Assembly: GCF_000192225.1 (NCBI RefSeq)
Contig: NZ_GL872413.1
Coordinates: 343,156 to 407,155, forward strand
DNA: 64,000 bases
Origin: Capnocytophaga sp. oral taxon 338 str. F0234
GTDB lineage: Bacteria; Bacteroidota; Bacteroidia; Flavobacteriales; Flavobacteriaceae
Direction of reading: 5' to 3'
The first letter of the stretch is position 1. Every line of letters starts with the position of its first letter. The notes under the pieces are model-generated. The model made no database searches. It saw only the letters and a program-made list of their open reading frames with translations, and had not been told where the DNA came from. Position numbers and translations under genes: made by a program. Positions 35,075 through 45,135 of the stretch are shown piece by piece.

Positions 35075-36883
35075 ATGGCAGTAAAATCAAATGATACTAA
35101 TCTGTCCGAATTGCTTAAGACAGTAGGTAATGGTAAAAGTCAATTACCCGATTTCCAACGCAGTTGGGTGTGGGATGATATGAGAATTTGCAAACTCATA
35201 GAAAGTCTGACCTCAGATTTCCCTATGGGAGCAGCGATGTTTCTGGATTATAGTGCTGATACAAGTGTAAAATTCAAATATCGTCTATTTGAGGGAGTGG
35301 ATAAGCAATACGAGAGTGTAGTGCCCGATTCATTGGTTTTGGACGGTCAACAGCGTCTTACAACCCTTTACCAAGTGTTTATGAGCGATAAACCTGTTAT
35401 TACAAGGATGGATACAGATAAAGATAGTATCATCAAACGATACTATTACATGGATATAAAGAAAGCTATTGATCCAGAAATAGACCGATTGGATGCCATT
35501 ATATCTATATCTGACGATAAAATCAAGACAGAAAATATAGGTAGAGAAATCATTCTTGATTTACGTACAAGAGAAGATGAATATAAGAATCTGATGTTTC
35601 CTCTTAACCTAACCTTTTCAAACACTATGGATTGGATATGGGGATTAATTACTTATAATAAAGAGGCAATGCCCATTGTTCAAAAATTCCAGCAGGAAAT
35701 TTTGGAACCTTTGAAGAAATATACATTCCCTGTTATCACCCTTGCCAAAGATACCACTCCAGAGGCTGTATGCCAGATCTTTGAGAATGTAAATACAGGT
35801 GGGGTTACACTCACAGTATTCGAACTTGTTACAGCAAAGTTTGCCGCAATGGGTAGTAAAAACCTACGAGAAGAGTGGAATACGCTGAAAACAAAACTCA
35901 ACGAAAGAAACGATGATTTACTCAAGGATCTTTCTGGACCAAATTTCCTTACCTCAATGACGCTCCTCCTATCATACTTAAAAATGAAAAAAGGAGAACG
36001 GCAAACTGTTTCTTGTAAGAAAAAAGATGTATTGAAATTAGAATATGAGGATTTTTTCGCTCATCTTGAAGATTTGAAGCAGGGTTTCACTTGTGCCGCT
36101 AATTTTATGGTTCAACAAGGAATCTACAAGTCAATAGACATTCCCTATAGTACTCAGCTCATTCCACTTGCAGCCATCTTTGCCTACGATAATTTGAATG
36201 GCAAAAAACTAAGTTTAATGCAGAATCTGGATTTATTAGCTAAATGGTTTTGGTGTGGTGTTTTTGGTGAACTTTATGGCAGTGCCAATGAGACCAGATT
36301 TGTCCAAGATATAGTAGGAATCTTTAAGTGGATGGAGAATGAGAATGCCGTTCCTGAAACTGTTACAAGGGCAAACTTTGATGCTATTCGTTTATTATGG
36401 TTGCAAACTCGCAACAGCGCTGCGTACAAAGGGGTTATGGCTTTAATCAACAGACAACACCCTAAAGATTTTATGAGCGGACAAGATATGGGAATCGCTA
36501 ATTATCTATCAGAACTTACAGATATCCACCATATTTTTCCGCAAGCATATTGCATAAAGGAAAATTTGCCACAAAGAAAATGGAACTCTGTAGTAAATAA
36601 GACACCTATTTATGCTATAACTAATCGTTCAATAGGCGGTAAAGCTCCAAGTCTTTATATTCAGACCATTCGGAATAAAGGAGTAGCAGAAGATAAAATA
36701 GATTATGCCTTAGAATCCCATAATATAAACCCAACGTTACTCAAGACAGATAGTTTTAACATCTTTATTGTAGATAGAGCAAAACGCCTTCTCAATCTAA
36801 TTGAAAAGGCTATGGGCAAAGCTGTTTCCGGACGAGAAAGTAATTCAACAATTCAACATTTTGGGGAGGCTCTCACAGAATAA
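35075..36883 (+). CDS. DUF262 protein with C-terminal HNH-like domain (GmrSD-like)
   Basis: This 602-residue protein starts with a DUF262 ParB-like nucleotide-hydrolysing domain, shown by LPDFQRSWVWDDMRICKLI (24-42) and LVLDGQQRLTTLYQVF (87-102). Asp90-Gly-Gln-Gln-Arg94 is the hallmark. The C-terminal region has IHHIFPQAYC (484-493) and a later NR pair in ITNRSIGG, matching the HNH-type DUF1524-like nuclease with catalytic His485/His486. DUF262/DUF1524 proteins include the type IV restriction enzyme GmrSD, which cuts modified phage DNA. The gene lies between two copies of the sufD 3' end and 2 kb from the R-M cassette, so it is part of a defence cluster. Confidence 0.85.
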   Translation: MAVKSNDTNLSELLKTVGNGKSQLPDFQRSWVWDDMRICKLIESLTSDFPMGAAMFLDYSADTSVKFKYRLFEGVDKQYESVVPDSLVLDGQQRLTTLYQVFMSDKPVITRMDTDKDSIIKRYYYMDIKKAIDPEIDRLDAIISISDDKIKTENIGREIILDLRTREDEYKNLMFPLNLTFSNTMDWIWGLITYNKEAMPIVQKFQQEILEPLKKYTFPVITLAKDTTPEAVCQIFENVNTGGVTLTVFELVTAKFAAMGSKNLREEWNTLKTKLNERNDDLLKDLSGPNFLTSMTLLLSYLKMKKGERQTVSCKKKDVLKLEYEDFFAHLEDLKQGFTCAANFMVQQGIYKSIDIPYSTQLIPLAAIFAYDNLNGKKLSLMQNLDLLAKWFWCGVFGELYGSANETRFVQDIVGIFKWMENENAVPETVTRANFDAIRLLWLQTRNSAAYKGVMALINRQHPKDFMSGQDMGIANYLSELTDIHHIFPQAYCIKENLPQRKWNSVVNKTPIYAITNRSIGGKAPSLYIQTIRNKGVAEDKIDYALESHNINPTLLKTDSFNIFIVDRAKRLLNLIEKAMGKAVSGRESNSTIQHFGEALTE

Positions 36884-36953
36884 CAAGAAACTTATACAAA
36901 GTTTGAACTATCTATTTTTAAAGATATGACAGTTCTCCCAGTGATGTCTCACT

Positions 36954-36996
36954 GCAAATATTACTGAGAAATTAGAGGTAACAGTAGATTTTTAAG
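36954..36996 (+). repeat. sufD 3'-end repeat, second copy (right boundary)
   Basis: Thirty-eight of 43 bases match 34968-35010 and the conceptual tail ANITEKLEVTVDF followed by TAA mirrors the SufD C-terminus. It has no upstream coding context of its own, so it is a displaced remnant of sufD. Confidence 0.8.
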
Positions 36997-37023
36997 TAAA
37001 ATTCTTTAACTTCTCTAAAGCAA

Positions 37024-37060
37024 AAGACACTCAACAACTGAAAAAGGTTGAGTGTCTTTA
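37024..37060. terminator. Bidirectional terminator between the DUF262 gene and sod
   Basis: A 12-bp stem (AAGACACTCAAC at 37024-37035 with its complement at 37047-37058) is flanked by A- and T-rich runs. It can end transcription from both converging sides. Confidence 0.85.
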
Positions 37061-37089
37061 TTTATATTAAATAAATCATGAAAAGGTAC

Positions 37090-37827
37090 TTATTTGGTAG
37101 CGGTTTCAAATTTTTTAGCTACTATGTCCCAGTTAATTACATTAAAGAAAGCGTCAATGTATTTAGGTCGCTGGTTTTGATATTTTAGATAGTAGGCATG
37201 TTCCCATACATCCAAACAAAGGATAGGTGTTCCTTGTATTGCCATTCCAGGCATAAGGGGATTATCTTGGTTAGGGGTGTCTCCTATGTGGAGCTTACCA
37301 TCTTGACCTACTACGAGCCATGCCCAACCTGATCCGAATTGTTTGGCAGCAGCGTCGGCAAATTGGTTCTTGAAGTTCTCAAGAGAACCAAAATCCTCCT
37401 TAATTTGAGCTAAAAGCTTCCCTTGAGGAGCGGTTCTCTTAGGAGTCATTACTTCCCAAAAAAAGGTATGATTGTAATAACCTCCTGCATTATTGCGTAA
37501 GGTTTTATTACTCAAATCCATTCCCTTTAGGATTTGTTCAATACTTTGTGTTTCTAAAGGAGTCCCTGCAATTGCTTTATTAAGATTATTGGTATAAGCC
37601 AAATAATGTTTGGAATAATGAATGGACATAGTACGACCATCTATGTAAGGTTCTAAATCACTGTATCCATAAGGAAGTCCTGAAAGCTGAAATTTGCCTT
37701 GTGCTTTTACTTCATTGGGATTCCCCCAGTCTTCTTTAGCAACGGTCTGTGTACAGGATTGTGCTGTTTTTGGGCAATGACAAGAGACAACGGCTCCTAA
37801 TACCCCAAGTAGAATCAATTTTCTCAT
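37090..37827 (-). CDS. Fe/Mn superoxide dismutase with lipoprotein signal
   Basis: This 245-residue enzyme converts superoxide to oxygen and hydrogen peroxide. The metal ligands are His70 (in MSIHYSKH), His120 (YYNHTFFW), Asp206 and His210 (LDVWEHAYY). Unlike the usual cytoplasmic enzyme it has an N-terminal extension with signal peptide and lipobox VVSC (Cys16), followed by a Cys-rich CHCPK...SC stretch. It should therefore be lipid-anchored in the periplasm or on the cell surface, guarding against external superoxide. The gene has its own -7 box at 37901-37908. Whether iron or manganese is used cannot be read with certainty. Confidence 0.93.
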   Translation of the reverse strand: MRKLILLGVLGAVVSCHCPKTAQSCTQTVAKEDWGNPNEVKAQGKFQLSGLPYGYSDLEPYIDGRTMSIHYSKHYLAYTNNLNKAIAGTPLETQSIEQILKGMDLSNKTLRNNAGGYYNHTFFWEVMTPKRTAPQGKLLAQIKEDFGSLENFKNQFADAAAKQFGSGWAWLVVGQDGKLHIGDTPNQDNPLMPGMAIQGTPILCLDVWEHAYYLKYQNQRPKYIDAFFNVINWDIVAKKFETATK

Positions 37828-37900
37828 TTTCTGTTTGTTATAAGATTAAACTAATTAAAAAATAGAGGATTTTGCTGAGGTTAGAAGTCTTATCAGGTGG

Positions 37901-37908
37901 CAAAGATA
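37901..37908 (-). promoter_or_regulatory. -7 box of the superoxide dismutase gene
   Basis: On the minus strand this reads TATCTTTG, a full match to TAnnTTTG, 74 bases before the start codon. A clear -33 TTTG is missing. Confidence 0.5.
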
Positions 37909-38013
37909 CAAAATAAATAAGAGATAGTTGCACTTTAACATTTATTTATAAATAAAGATTTTTAAATCTTTTTATATCCTCTCTCAAGAAGTTGCATTTT
38001 CCCTTATCAAATA

Positions 38014-38044
38014 TTTGTTAAATCCATAAAAAAGAGTATCTTTG
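38014..38044 (+). promoter_or_regulatory. Consensus promoter of pgi
   Basis: TTTG (38014-38017), exactly 19 bases, TATCTTTG (38037-38044). This is a perfect Bacteroidota housekeeping promoter, 45 bases before the gene start. Confidence 0.85.
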
Positions 38045-38088
38045 CAACAGATTTCATCATTTTAGTAAATGAATTAAAATAAAAATAT

Positions 38089-39702
38089 ATGTTAGCCACA
38101 CTTAACCCCATACACACTAAGGCTTGGGGAGCCTTAACTGCTCATTTTAAGAAGGTAAAGAATGTTACTTTACAGCAACTTTTTAAGGAAAATCCTCTTC
38201 GTGCCAAGGAATATACCCTTGTATGGGAGGATTTTTTAGTAGATTATTCCAAAAATAATTTAGATAATACTACTCGTGATCTCCTTTTACAACTTGCTCA
38301 GGAATGTGATCTAAAAGCCTCTATAGAAAAGTATTTCTCAGGTGACAAAATCAATGCTACTGAGAATCGCGCAGTGCTTCATACGGCTTTGCGTTCAGCG
38401 GAAAAAGAAATTTTAGTAGATGGTAAGAATGTAATCCCTGAAATCGCTCAAGTGAAAGCAAAGATAAAAGCATTTTCTCAAGAGGTTATTTCAGGCAAGC
38501 GTACTGGTTATACAGGCAAAGCCTTTACCGATGTGGTGAATATTGGCATTGGAGGATCGGATTTGGGTCCTGTAATGGTATGTGAAGCGCTTAAGTTTTA
38601 TAAAAACCATCTTAATGTTCATTTTATTAGTAATGTGGATGGTGATCATATACATGAAGTTATAGGGCATCTCAATCCTGAAACGACTCTTTTTGTAATC
38701 GTTTCCAAGACCTTTACTACTCTGGAAACCCTTTCCAATGCTCTTACCGTGAAGCAGTGGTTTCTTAAGTCGGCACAAGAGGCAGATGTAGCCAAGCATT
38801 TTGTAGCCGTTTCCACTAATCTTAAAAAAATAGATGAGTTTGGTATCGCTCCTGAGAATGTTTTTCCCATGTGGGATTGGGTAGGAGGTCGTTTTTCCCT
38901 ATGGAGTGCTGTAGGACTTACCATTGCTCTTTCAGTAGGTTATGATAATTTTGAAGCACTCCTACATGGAGCTCAAAAGATGGATACTCACTTTCGTAAT
39001 GCTCCTTTTAAGGAAAACTTACCTGTACTTTTAGCTCTTCTCTCCGTATGGTATACCAATTTCTATGGAGTAGAAACAGAAGCAATAATCCCCTATACTC
39101 AATATCTACACCGATTCCCAGCCTATCTTCAACAGGCGATTATGGAAAGTAACGGAAAGTATATAGATCGCAATGGAGAGCGTGTAAGTTACCAGACGAG
39201 TGCTATTGTATGGGGAGAACCAGGTACCAATGCCCAGCATGCCTTCTTCCAACTTATTCACCAGGGGACTAAGCGTATTCCTACTGACTTTATTGGCTTT
39301 AAGCATTCTCTATATGGAGATCAAGATCACCAAGATAAACTCCTTGCGAATTTCTTTGCTCAAACAGAAGCCTTGATGAAAGGCAAAACACCTGAGCAGG
39401 TGCGTGCTGAAGGAGTCTCTGAAACTTTAGTGCCTTTCAAGGTATTTGAGGGTAATAAGCCTACCACGACTTTGCTTATTGATAAACTTACTCCCGAGAG
39501 TTTAGGAAAGCTTATCGCACTCTATGAACATAAGATTTTTGTGCAAGGAGTCCTTTGGAATATCTATAGCTATGACCAATGGGGAGTAGAGTTAGGGAAA
39601 CAATTGGCAGGAACTATCCTTAAGGATTTCTCGGCTCAAAAGTTTGCTCCACATGATAGTTCTACCCAACAACTTATAGAAGCCTATCTAAATAAAAGCT
39701 AA
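38089..39702 (+). CDS. pgi: Glucose-6-phosphate isomerase
   Basis: This 537-residue enzyme interconverts glucose-6-phosphate and fructose-6-phosphate in glycolysis. Both family signatures are visible: [14 protein letters not shown] (about 264-277) and, near the end, the GVELGKQLA region (about 499-507). [13 protein letters not shown] (about 151-163) binds phosphate, and the active-site Glu lies in [11 protein letters not shown] (about 347-357). The length is close to the bacterial norm. It has a perfect promoter and a 64-bp gap before the next gene, so it may be co-transcribed with the DUF4132-type gene. Confidence 0.97.
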   Translation: MLATLNPIHTKAWGALTAHFKKVKNVTLQQLFKENPLRAKEYTLVWEDFLVDYSKNNLDNTTRDLLLQLAQECDLKASIEKYFSGDKINATENRAVLHTALRSAEKEILVDGKNVIPEIAQVKAKIKAFSQEVISGKRTGYTGKAFTDVVNIGIGGSDLGPVMVCEALKFYKNHLNVHFISNVDGDHIHEVIGHLNPETTLFVIVSKTFTTLETLSNALTVKQWFLKSAQEADVAKHFVAVSTNLKKIDEFGIAPENVFPMWDWVGGRFSLWSAVGLTIALSVGYDNFEALLHGAQKMDTHFRNAPFKENLPVLLALLSVWYTNFYGVETEAIIPYTQYLHRFPAYLQQAIMESNGKYIDRNGERVSYQTSAIVWGEPGTNAQHAFFQLIHQGTKRIPTDFIGFKHSLYGDQDHQDKLLANFFAQTEALMKGKTPEQVRAEGVSETLVPFKVFEGNKPTTTLLIDKLTPESLGKLIALYEHKIFVQGVLWNIYSYDQWGVELGKQLAGTILKDFSAQKFAPHDSSTQQLIEAYLNKS

Positions 39703-39766
39703 TAATATTGAGGATAGTTATTATAGCTTTATAATATAATTAACCTACTACTTAAATGAGATTGTT

Positions 39767-42700
39767 ATGATAAAAGAAGAACAAGCCAAGCAATATCTTG
39801 CCAATTACAAGCCTCTGAGGCTTGCAAAAGGTTCTTTTACTAAATTTCCTGAGCCATATCGCCTATTAGGGGAATATCTTTCCAATGGAATGGATTATGA
39901 CCAAAAACGAACTTTCAGGAATGAATTTTCTGTCTTGAAATATCCCAAGAACCTTTGGGAGACTAAGGATGGAAAAGTTCTTGCCCAATTGCTCTTTGGG
40001 GAAGTACAAGCTCCTTATGCACAGAAAGTATGGGACTTTATTTGCTTATTTCCTTACTTGGATAATTGGAGTAGGCGATCTTTTCGTTCTGATGACCCTG
40101 CGGACTATACAGAGAGACAACTTAGTCAGATGGAAGCACTCTTCCGTAATTATATCAGTGGAGTAGGAGCCTTGCCTTTTGAGCAACAATTCCAATATAT
40201 TGTGTATGATGTTGCTCCTGTAGCTCCACTCTTTGCCCTGGTCATTTCGGAGGACACGGACAGATACTATCCTCTATTTGAAGAAATTTTCTTAGGAGAA
40301 CATGAAGTGGGAGGAGTATGTTCTCCTCTGATAAAGGCAGCCTTAATGGTGGAGGATGAACGTTATTATAACTTGGTAGAGAAGCTTCTTTTAGCGGCTC
40401 AACTCCAAGAGGGCTTACGACAGACAATCTTTGAATCCTTAGATGAGACTACACACGCTTCTTTTAAGCACTTTATCCGTGTGATTCTCGATCATAAGTT
40501 TACTCGTTTTAGTAGTGTGGTACGTGCCGTAGATACTTGGTTTGGTTTTGGATGGGAGGCACCCCAACAATCAGTAGTTAGGCGCACTCTGGAGCTTGCT
40601 TCAGCCTATCTTTCTGATCCTGCTGAAGCTAAGAAAGCAATAAAAAGTAAGGATCATTTAGAACAATATGTAGCCTTGTGGGCAATAGGTATGTATAGCG
40701 TACAGGAAGCTCTTACTTTGGCTATTGAGGTGCTCAATGGTAAGAGTGTATCACTTGATACGGGTGTGGTGCTATTATATTTTATTAAGCAAACCCAGAA
40801 AACACTTCCACAGATTACTTCCTTTGCTGAAAAACACTTTGGGGAGAATCTTGCCTTAGATTATTGGATTCTACAGAACCTACCTCAAGGAGGTTTCTCT
40901 AAGGAACTCTTTGAAAAAATACTCCTTGCTGCCAAGCGTATTCCTAAGGAAGGAAAGAACTTTGAAGGGGTGGGTTTCCGTTGGCTTAGTTTTACTGTAA
41001 GGGCAGTGGATTTTTACCGAGACCTTATTCGTACAGCCAATGATACTCAACAGCAATATTTAGCTCAGGAGTTAAGCGAAATTCCTGTAGATGTTCGTGA
41101 TGATCTATTTCGTAAGGTGTACCCTGTTCTTGGTAGAAGGTATTACGATAAAGAAGAAGGAAAGGATCCGGAAAACTACCCTCCTGATTCCTGGCAACGT
41201 GCTCTGGTTCGTACAGGAATTAACGATAAGGGAGCTTATGTAGCAGGAATTGCAATGGATATTCTAAAGAAATTACCTTTGGTGCAGGAAGATGTCCTTG
41301 CAATAGAACAAGTACTTTCCCGTAAGAATAAGGAATTGCGCAAGGAGAGTGTGACTCTTTTGGTACAACAACCCGAGACAGTACTCAAAGAGAGTACTTC
41401 ACGACTTATCCTCTCCAAGAGTGCTGACCAACGATTGGCTGGATTAGAAATCCTTACAATACTTCAAGAGGAGAAGAAACTCCCCGAATATGTTGCCGAA
41501 CAAGTGGAAGCCTACAAATCACGTAAACTCTCTAAGAATGAACAGGTGCTGATGGATAAGCTCACCTATAATCCTGAAACGGCTCAGCAGTTACGTTATG
41601 ATCTTTTCAATGGCTTTGGAGTGATTGACCTTAATCGGCTTACCCCTTTCGCCTTGCCTCACCCTCAATTTGACAAGGAACGTAAAGCAAAAAAAGGAAG
41701 TTTCCTTTTTGATAAATTTGTAAATGTGAAGAAGGTATCCCAAGCCTTGAATGATCTACTTGTAATATGGAGAACAAACAAAGATTATGAATATCAATAC
41801 GAAGGCTATCAAGGAGAACTCGTAACGACTCTCTTAGGAGAAACAATTAGGGGAATACACGATGAGAAAGAAGGAAAAACTCCTTTGGATATACTAAGAG
41901 ATCTTCCTCTTTCTGACCTTTGGCAGGCGTGGCATGAGAAACACCAGCTTAATGAGATAGAATATTATTATGCTGAAAGATATTGTGATAACCTTTACTA
42001 TGAGGATTTTGTTCCCAAAGGATTAGAGAATTACCTCTCTGAGTATTACCCTGACTTTAAGGTGGCTTTTGAAGGAGAGAGACGTAGATATAGTAGTGAG
42101 CCCCGTCAGTTATGGAACCTATTAACTTATCTGAGAAAGGCATATACTTTGGATAAGGCATTTTTGGCAAGTTTTAAACTTTCTGTTTTTGAAGATGCCT
42201 TAGCCACCTTTCCTATTGAGAAACGTAAGGAAAAGTTTAAAAGAAATAGTTGGTCTACTCTGGATTGGGTAGATGTAGTGGTAGATTATGCGGCAGTAGT
42301 TTATTTTGGGAAGGATGGGGATTTCGCTTATTTTACAGATGAACAACTTCAAAGGCTATGGGGAATTCTTTATTGGCTTTATTTAGAAGGGAAAATTGAC
42401 ACAGAGAAACAATCCCTTAAGGATTTGCTTCTAGCTATTCGAGCTCAGGTGAGAAAGGATGAAAAACTCCCTAAAATGAATGGGGGACTTACAGAACTTA
42501 CCTTGATTCTTTACCAAAAAGGGAAGCTTTCCTGTGATGATCTCTTATTTTTCTCCCTGCTCAATTGTGAACTATTTGCAATGATTCAGGGAACAGAGAA
42601 CTACTTGTATAGAAACCTATCGGATACGCTTAAAACTTCTCTTACTTATCCTGATACACTTCTGCAGGAACTTAAAACACGGATGTTGCAAATAGAGCTC

Positions 42701-44758
42701 CAGCGAGGAGACCTTCCTACTGATGCTTCCGTGTATATTGATTATCTGTCAGAGATAGAAGGAGCACACTATTTCTTTGAAGCCCTTGAGCGTATGGGCA
42801 AAGAACCCTTTGCTAAAGGTTATGGTAGTAGTATAACTAAGCGATCTACTTTTAGCCATATTCTTGAAGTAAGCCAACCGAGTGATTCCGACACTTTTAC
42901 AGCTTTTAAGAAGCACTTGAATGAAGTGAAGCTGGATAAGAAACGCTTGGTAGAGGCTGCTTGCTATGCACCTCATTGGACAGATTGGTTGGGGGATTAT
43001 CTTAAAATAAAGGATTTTAAAGAAGCAATATGGTGGTTTATTGCTCATACTACCGACTATATGGATGCTGAGAAAGAAACCGTTATTTCTCAGTATTCCT
43101 CCGTACCTCGTGATGATTTTAGGAGAGGTGCTATAGATGTGGACTGGTACCACCGTATACATAAGGCAGTGGGTAAGCAAGGATGGAAACTTATTCAAGA
43201 GTCCGCTAAGTACCTTTCTGAAGGGATGGGTTACCGAAGAGTAAAGCTTTATTCTTCAGTGCTTACAGGCGAGGTAAAGCTTGCTGAAGCTGTGAAAAAA
43301 ATTACTGAAAAGCGTGATAAGGACTATGTGATGGCATTAGGGCTTATTCCTATTAATAAAAAGAGACCTGAAGAAGATTTGGTAAAGCGGTATAACCTAC
43401 TGCAAACCTTTCTTAAGGAAAGCAAGCAATTCGGGCAACAACGTCAAGAGAGTGAGAAGAATGCGGTAGAGATAGGCTTGGACAACCTCTCTCGTAATGC
43501 AGGTTATGAGGATAGTATCCGCTTCAGTTGGGCAATGGAGGCTAAAGCAACTCAACAGATTATGGAGAAATCTACCCTTGTACTGGAGGATACTGAATTA
43601 AAACTTGTGGTAGATGAGCAAGGTAAAGCGGATATTCTAGTGAGCAGAAATGGTAAGGAACTAAAATCTGTTCCTGATAAGTATAAGAAGGATAAAAATG
43701 TAGAAGCTCTTAAGGAAGGCAAGGCTTATCTAAGCAAGCAGTATAGCCGTACACGTCAGTCATTAGAACAAGCGATGCTTTCCCAAACTCTATTTTCGGT
43801 AAGAGAATTAGCTAAAATTATAGAGCATCCTGTAGTAAAAGCAATGCTCAGTAAGCTTGTACTCTTTAATCCTGAGAACCAAGTTTCTGGTTTTTGGCAA
43901 GAGGGCAAGCTTCTTAACGCAGAAGGAGATTTATTGCCTTTGAGTCCAGAGGATAAGCTTCTTATTGCACATCCTTCTCATCTTTTCAATGCAGTACAGT
44001 GGGATTTGTATCAAAAATATTTATTTGACAAGGAACTACAACAACCTTTCAAACAGGTATTCCGTGAACTCTATATCCCTACTAAAGATGAGTTGGAGCA
44101 CAGTAATCGCAGTGAGCGATATCAAGGGTACCAAATACAGCCGAAGAAGACGGTTGCCTTGCTTCGCGGTAGGGGATGGACGGTTAATTATGAAGAAGGA
44201 CTCCAAAAAGTATATCATAAGGAAGGTTATAGGGCAACTATTTATGCTGTAGCGGACTGGTTTACTCCTTCTGATGTGGAGGCTCCTACTTTAGAGTATG
44301 TAGTCTTCTATAATCTTAAGGACGGTAAGGAAGTACCGATGAAGGAGATTAACCCTGTGATATTCAGCGAAGTAATGCGCGATGTAGATTTGGTGGTTAG
44401 TGTAGCACATGTAGGTGGTGTGGATCCAGAAGCCAGTCATAGTACTATGCAGATGCGAGGGGCTCTGGCTCGTGAGAGTGCGCGCTTGTTTAAGTTTAGT
44501 AATGTACAAGTAAAAGAACGTCATATCCTAATCAAAGGCAAGCTTGGTGATTATAGTATTCATCTAGGCAGTGGTATTGTTAGTCGTGGAGGATTACAGC
44601 TGAATATCATCGCTGTACAAAGTCAGCATCGAGGGCGTGTATTTTTACCTTTTATAGATGACGATCCTAAATCCGCTGAGATTATCTCCAAAATGAGACT
44701 CTTAGCGGAAGATGACAAGATAAAAGATCCTACCATCTTGGGGCAGATTATGAAATAA
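39767..44758 (+). CDS. Giant DUF4132-type protein (1663 residues)
   Basis: I assign this to the DUF4132 (MolR-like) group from the C-terminal part, where 'QPKKTVALLRGRGWTVNYEEGLQKVYHKEGYRATIYA', split here for description as RGWTVNYEEGLQK and EGYRATIYAVADW, and the following MKEINPVIFSEVMRDVDLVVS show the domain's typical pattern. The first 1100 residues are helical, with HEAT-like repeats. No signal peptide or membrane segment is seen, so it is cytoplasmic. E. coli MolR is a distant relative with unclear function. Single-copy giant genes of this kind are common in Bacteroidota. The biochemical role is unknown. Confidence 0.75.
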   Translation: MIKEEQAKQYLANYKPLRLAKGSFTKFPEPYRLLGEYLSNGMDYDQKRTFRNEFSVLKYPKNLWETKDGKVLAQLLFGEVQAPYAQKVWDFICLFPYLDNWSRRSFRSDDPADYTERQLSQMEALFRNYISGVGALPFEQQFQYIVYDVAPVAPLFALVISEDTDRYYPLFEEIFLGEHEVGGVCSPLIKAALMVEDERYYNLVEKLLLAAQLQEGLRQTIFESLDETTHASFKHFIRVILDHKFTRFSSVVRAVDTWFGFGWEAPQQSVVRRTLELASAYLSDPAEAKKAIKSKDHLEQYVALWAIGMYSVQEALTLAIEVLNGKSVSLDTGVVLLYFIKQTQKTLPQITSFAEKHFGENLALDYWILQNLPQGGFSKELFEKILLAAKRIPKEGKNFEGVGFRWLSFTVRAVDFYRDLIRTANDTQQQYLAQELSEIPVDVRDDLFRKVYPVLGRRYYDKEEGKDPENYPPDSWQRALVRTGINDKGAYVAGIAMDILKKLPLVQEDVLAIEQVLSRKNKELRKESVTLLVQQPETVLKESTSRLILSKSADQRLAGLEILTILQEEKKLPEYVAEQVEAYKSRKLSKNEQVLMDKLTYNPETAQQLRYDLFNGFGVIDLNRLTPFALPHPQFDKERKAKKGSFLFDKFVNVKKVSQALNDLLVIWRTNKDYEYQYEGYQGELVTTLLGETIRGIHDEKEGKTPLDILRDLPLSDLWQAWHEKHQLNEIEYYYAERYCDNLYYEDFVPKGLENYLSEYYPDFKVAFEGERRRYSSEPRQLWNLLTYLRKAYTLDKAFLASFKLSVFEDALATFPIEKRKEKFKRNSWSTLDWVDVVVDYAAVVYFGKDGDFAYFTDEQLQRLWGILYWLYLEGKIDTEKQSLKDLLLAIRAQVRKDEKLPKMNGGLTELTLILYQKGKLSCDDLLFFSLLNCELFAMIQGTENYLYRNLSDTLKTSLTYPDTLLQELKTRMLQIELQRGDLPTDASVYIDYLSEIEGAHYFFEALERMGKEPFAKGYGSSITKRSTFSHILEVSQPSDSDTFTAFKKHLNEVKLDKKRLVEAACYAPHWTDWLGDYLKIKDFKEAIWWFIAHTTDYMDAEKETVISQYSSVPRDDFRRGAIDVDWYHRIHKAVGKQGWKLIQESAKYLSEGMGYRRVKLYSSVLTGEVKLAEAVKKITEKRDKDYVMALGLIPINKKRPEEDLVKRYNLLQTFLKESKQFGQQRQESEKNAVEIGLDNLSRNAGYEDSIRFSWAMEAKATQQIMEKSTLVLEDTELKLVVDEQGKADILVSRNGKELKSVPDKYKKDKNVEALKEGKAYLSKQYSRTRQSLEQAMLSQTLFSVRELAKIIEHPVVKAMLSKLVLFNPENQVSGFWQEGKLLNAEGDLLPLSPEDKLLIAHPSHLFNAVQWDLYQKYLFDKELQQPFKQVFRELYIPTKDELEHSNRSERYQGYQIQPKKTVALLRGRGWTVNYEEGLQKVYHKEGYRATIYAVADWFTPSDVEAPTLEYVVFYNLKDGKEVPMKEINPVIFSEVMRDVDLVVSVAHVGGVDPEASHSTMQMRGALARESARLFKFSNVQVKERHILIKGKLGDYSIHLGSGIVSRGGLQLNIIAVQSQHRGRVFLPFIDDDPKSAEIISKMRLLAEDDKIKDPTILGQIMK

Positions 44759-44806
44759 AAGATAGAAAGTAAGTAGTGAAAAAGTAATATGTGATTCACT
44801 AATATT

Positions 44807-44848
44807 AAGAGGTTATCGGGAAAAGGTAGCCTCTTTTCTATTTTTACC
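44807..44848 (+). terminator. Intrinsic terminator after the DUF4132-type gene
   Basis: An 11-bp imperfect stem (AAGAGGTTATC with GGTAGCCTCTT) is followed by a T-rich tract. Confidence 0.8.
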
Positions 44849-45056
44849 AAAAGGAGTAAATGTCATATTCCAAGATTCGTTTTGAATATAAAATGTATTA
44901 TTATACTTGGTTATATATTCATTAATGACAGAATAATAATAACTCTCATCAATTTAAGGAATAGTAATTATGTGTATTAAAGAAAAATGATTAAATGAAT
45001 TGATAATAAGACTTTTACATTGTGTATAATTTGTTTTCTTAAAAAAGGTCAAAATA

Positions 45057-45088
45057 TGTGTAAAAGTAAAAATAAAAATGTATCTTTG
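45057..45088 (+). promoter_or_regulatory. Promoter of the atp genes
   Basis: TGTG (45057-45060, a variant -33), 20 bases and TATCTTTG (45081-45088) lie 48 bases before atpB. Confidence 0.6.
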
Positions 45089-45135
45089 TCCCTGCAAAAT
45101 AAGAGGGTGACTATATAAATTATAATTACTAAGAA

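Larger units (their letters stand above)
44759..45135. other. 377-bp intergenic region before the atp genes
   Basis: This region holds the terminator of the preceding gene (44807-44848) and the atpB promoter (45057-45088). The rest is AT-rich with no open frame or structure I can support. Confidence 0.6.

Noticed and set aside
42749..43198. 149-residue open frame opposite the DUF4132-type gene
   Set aside because: It is antisense to a long intact gene with no recognisable motif or promoter.
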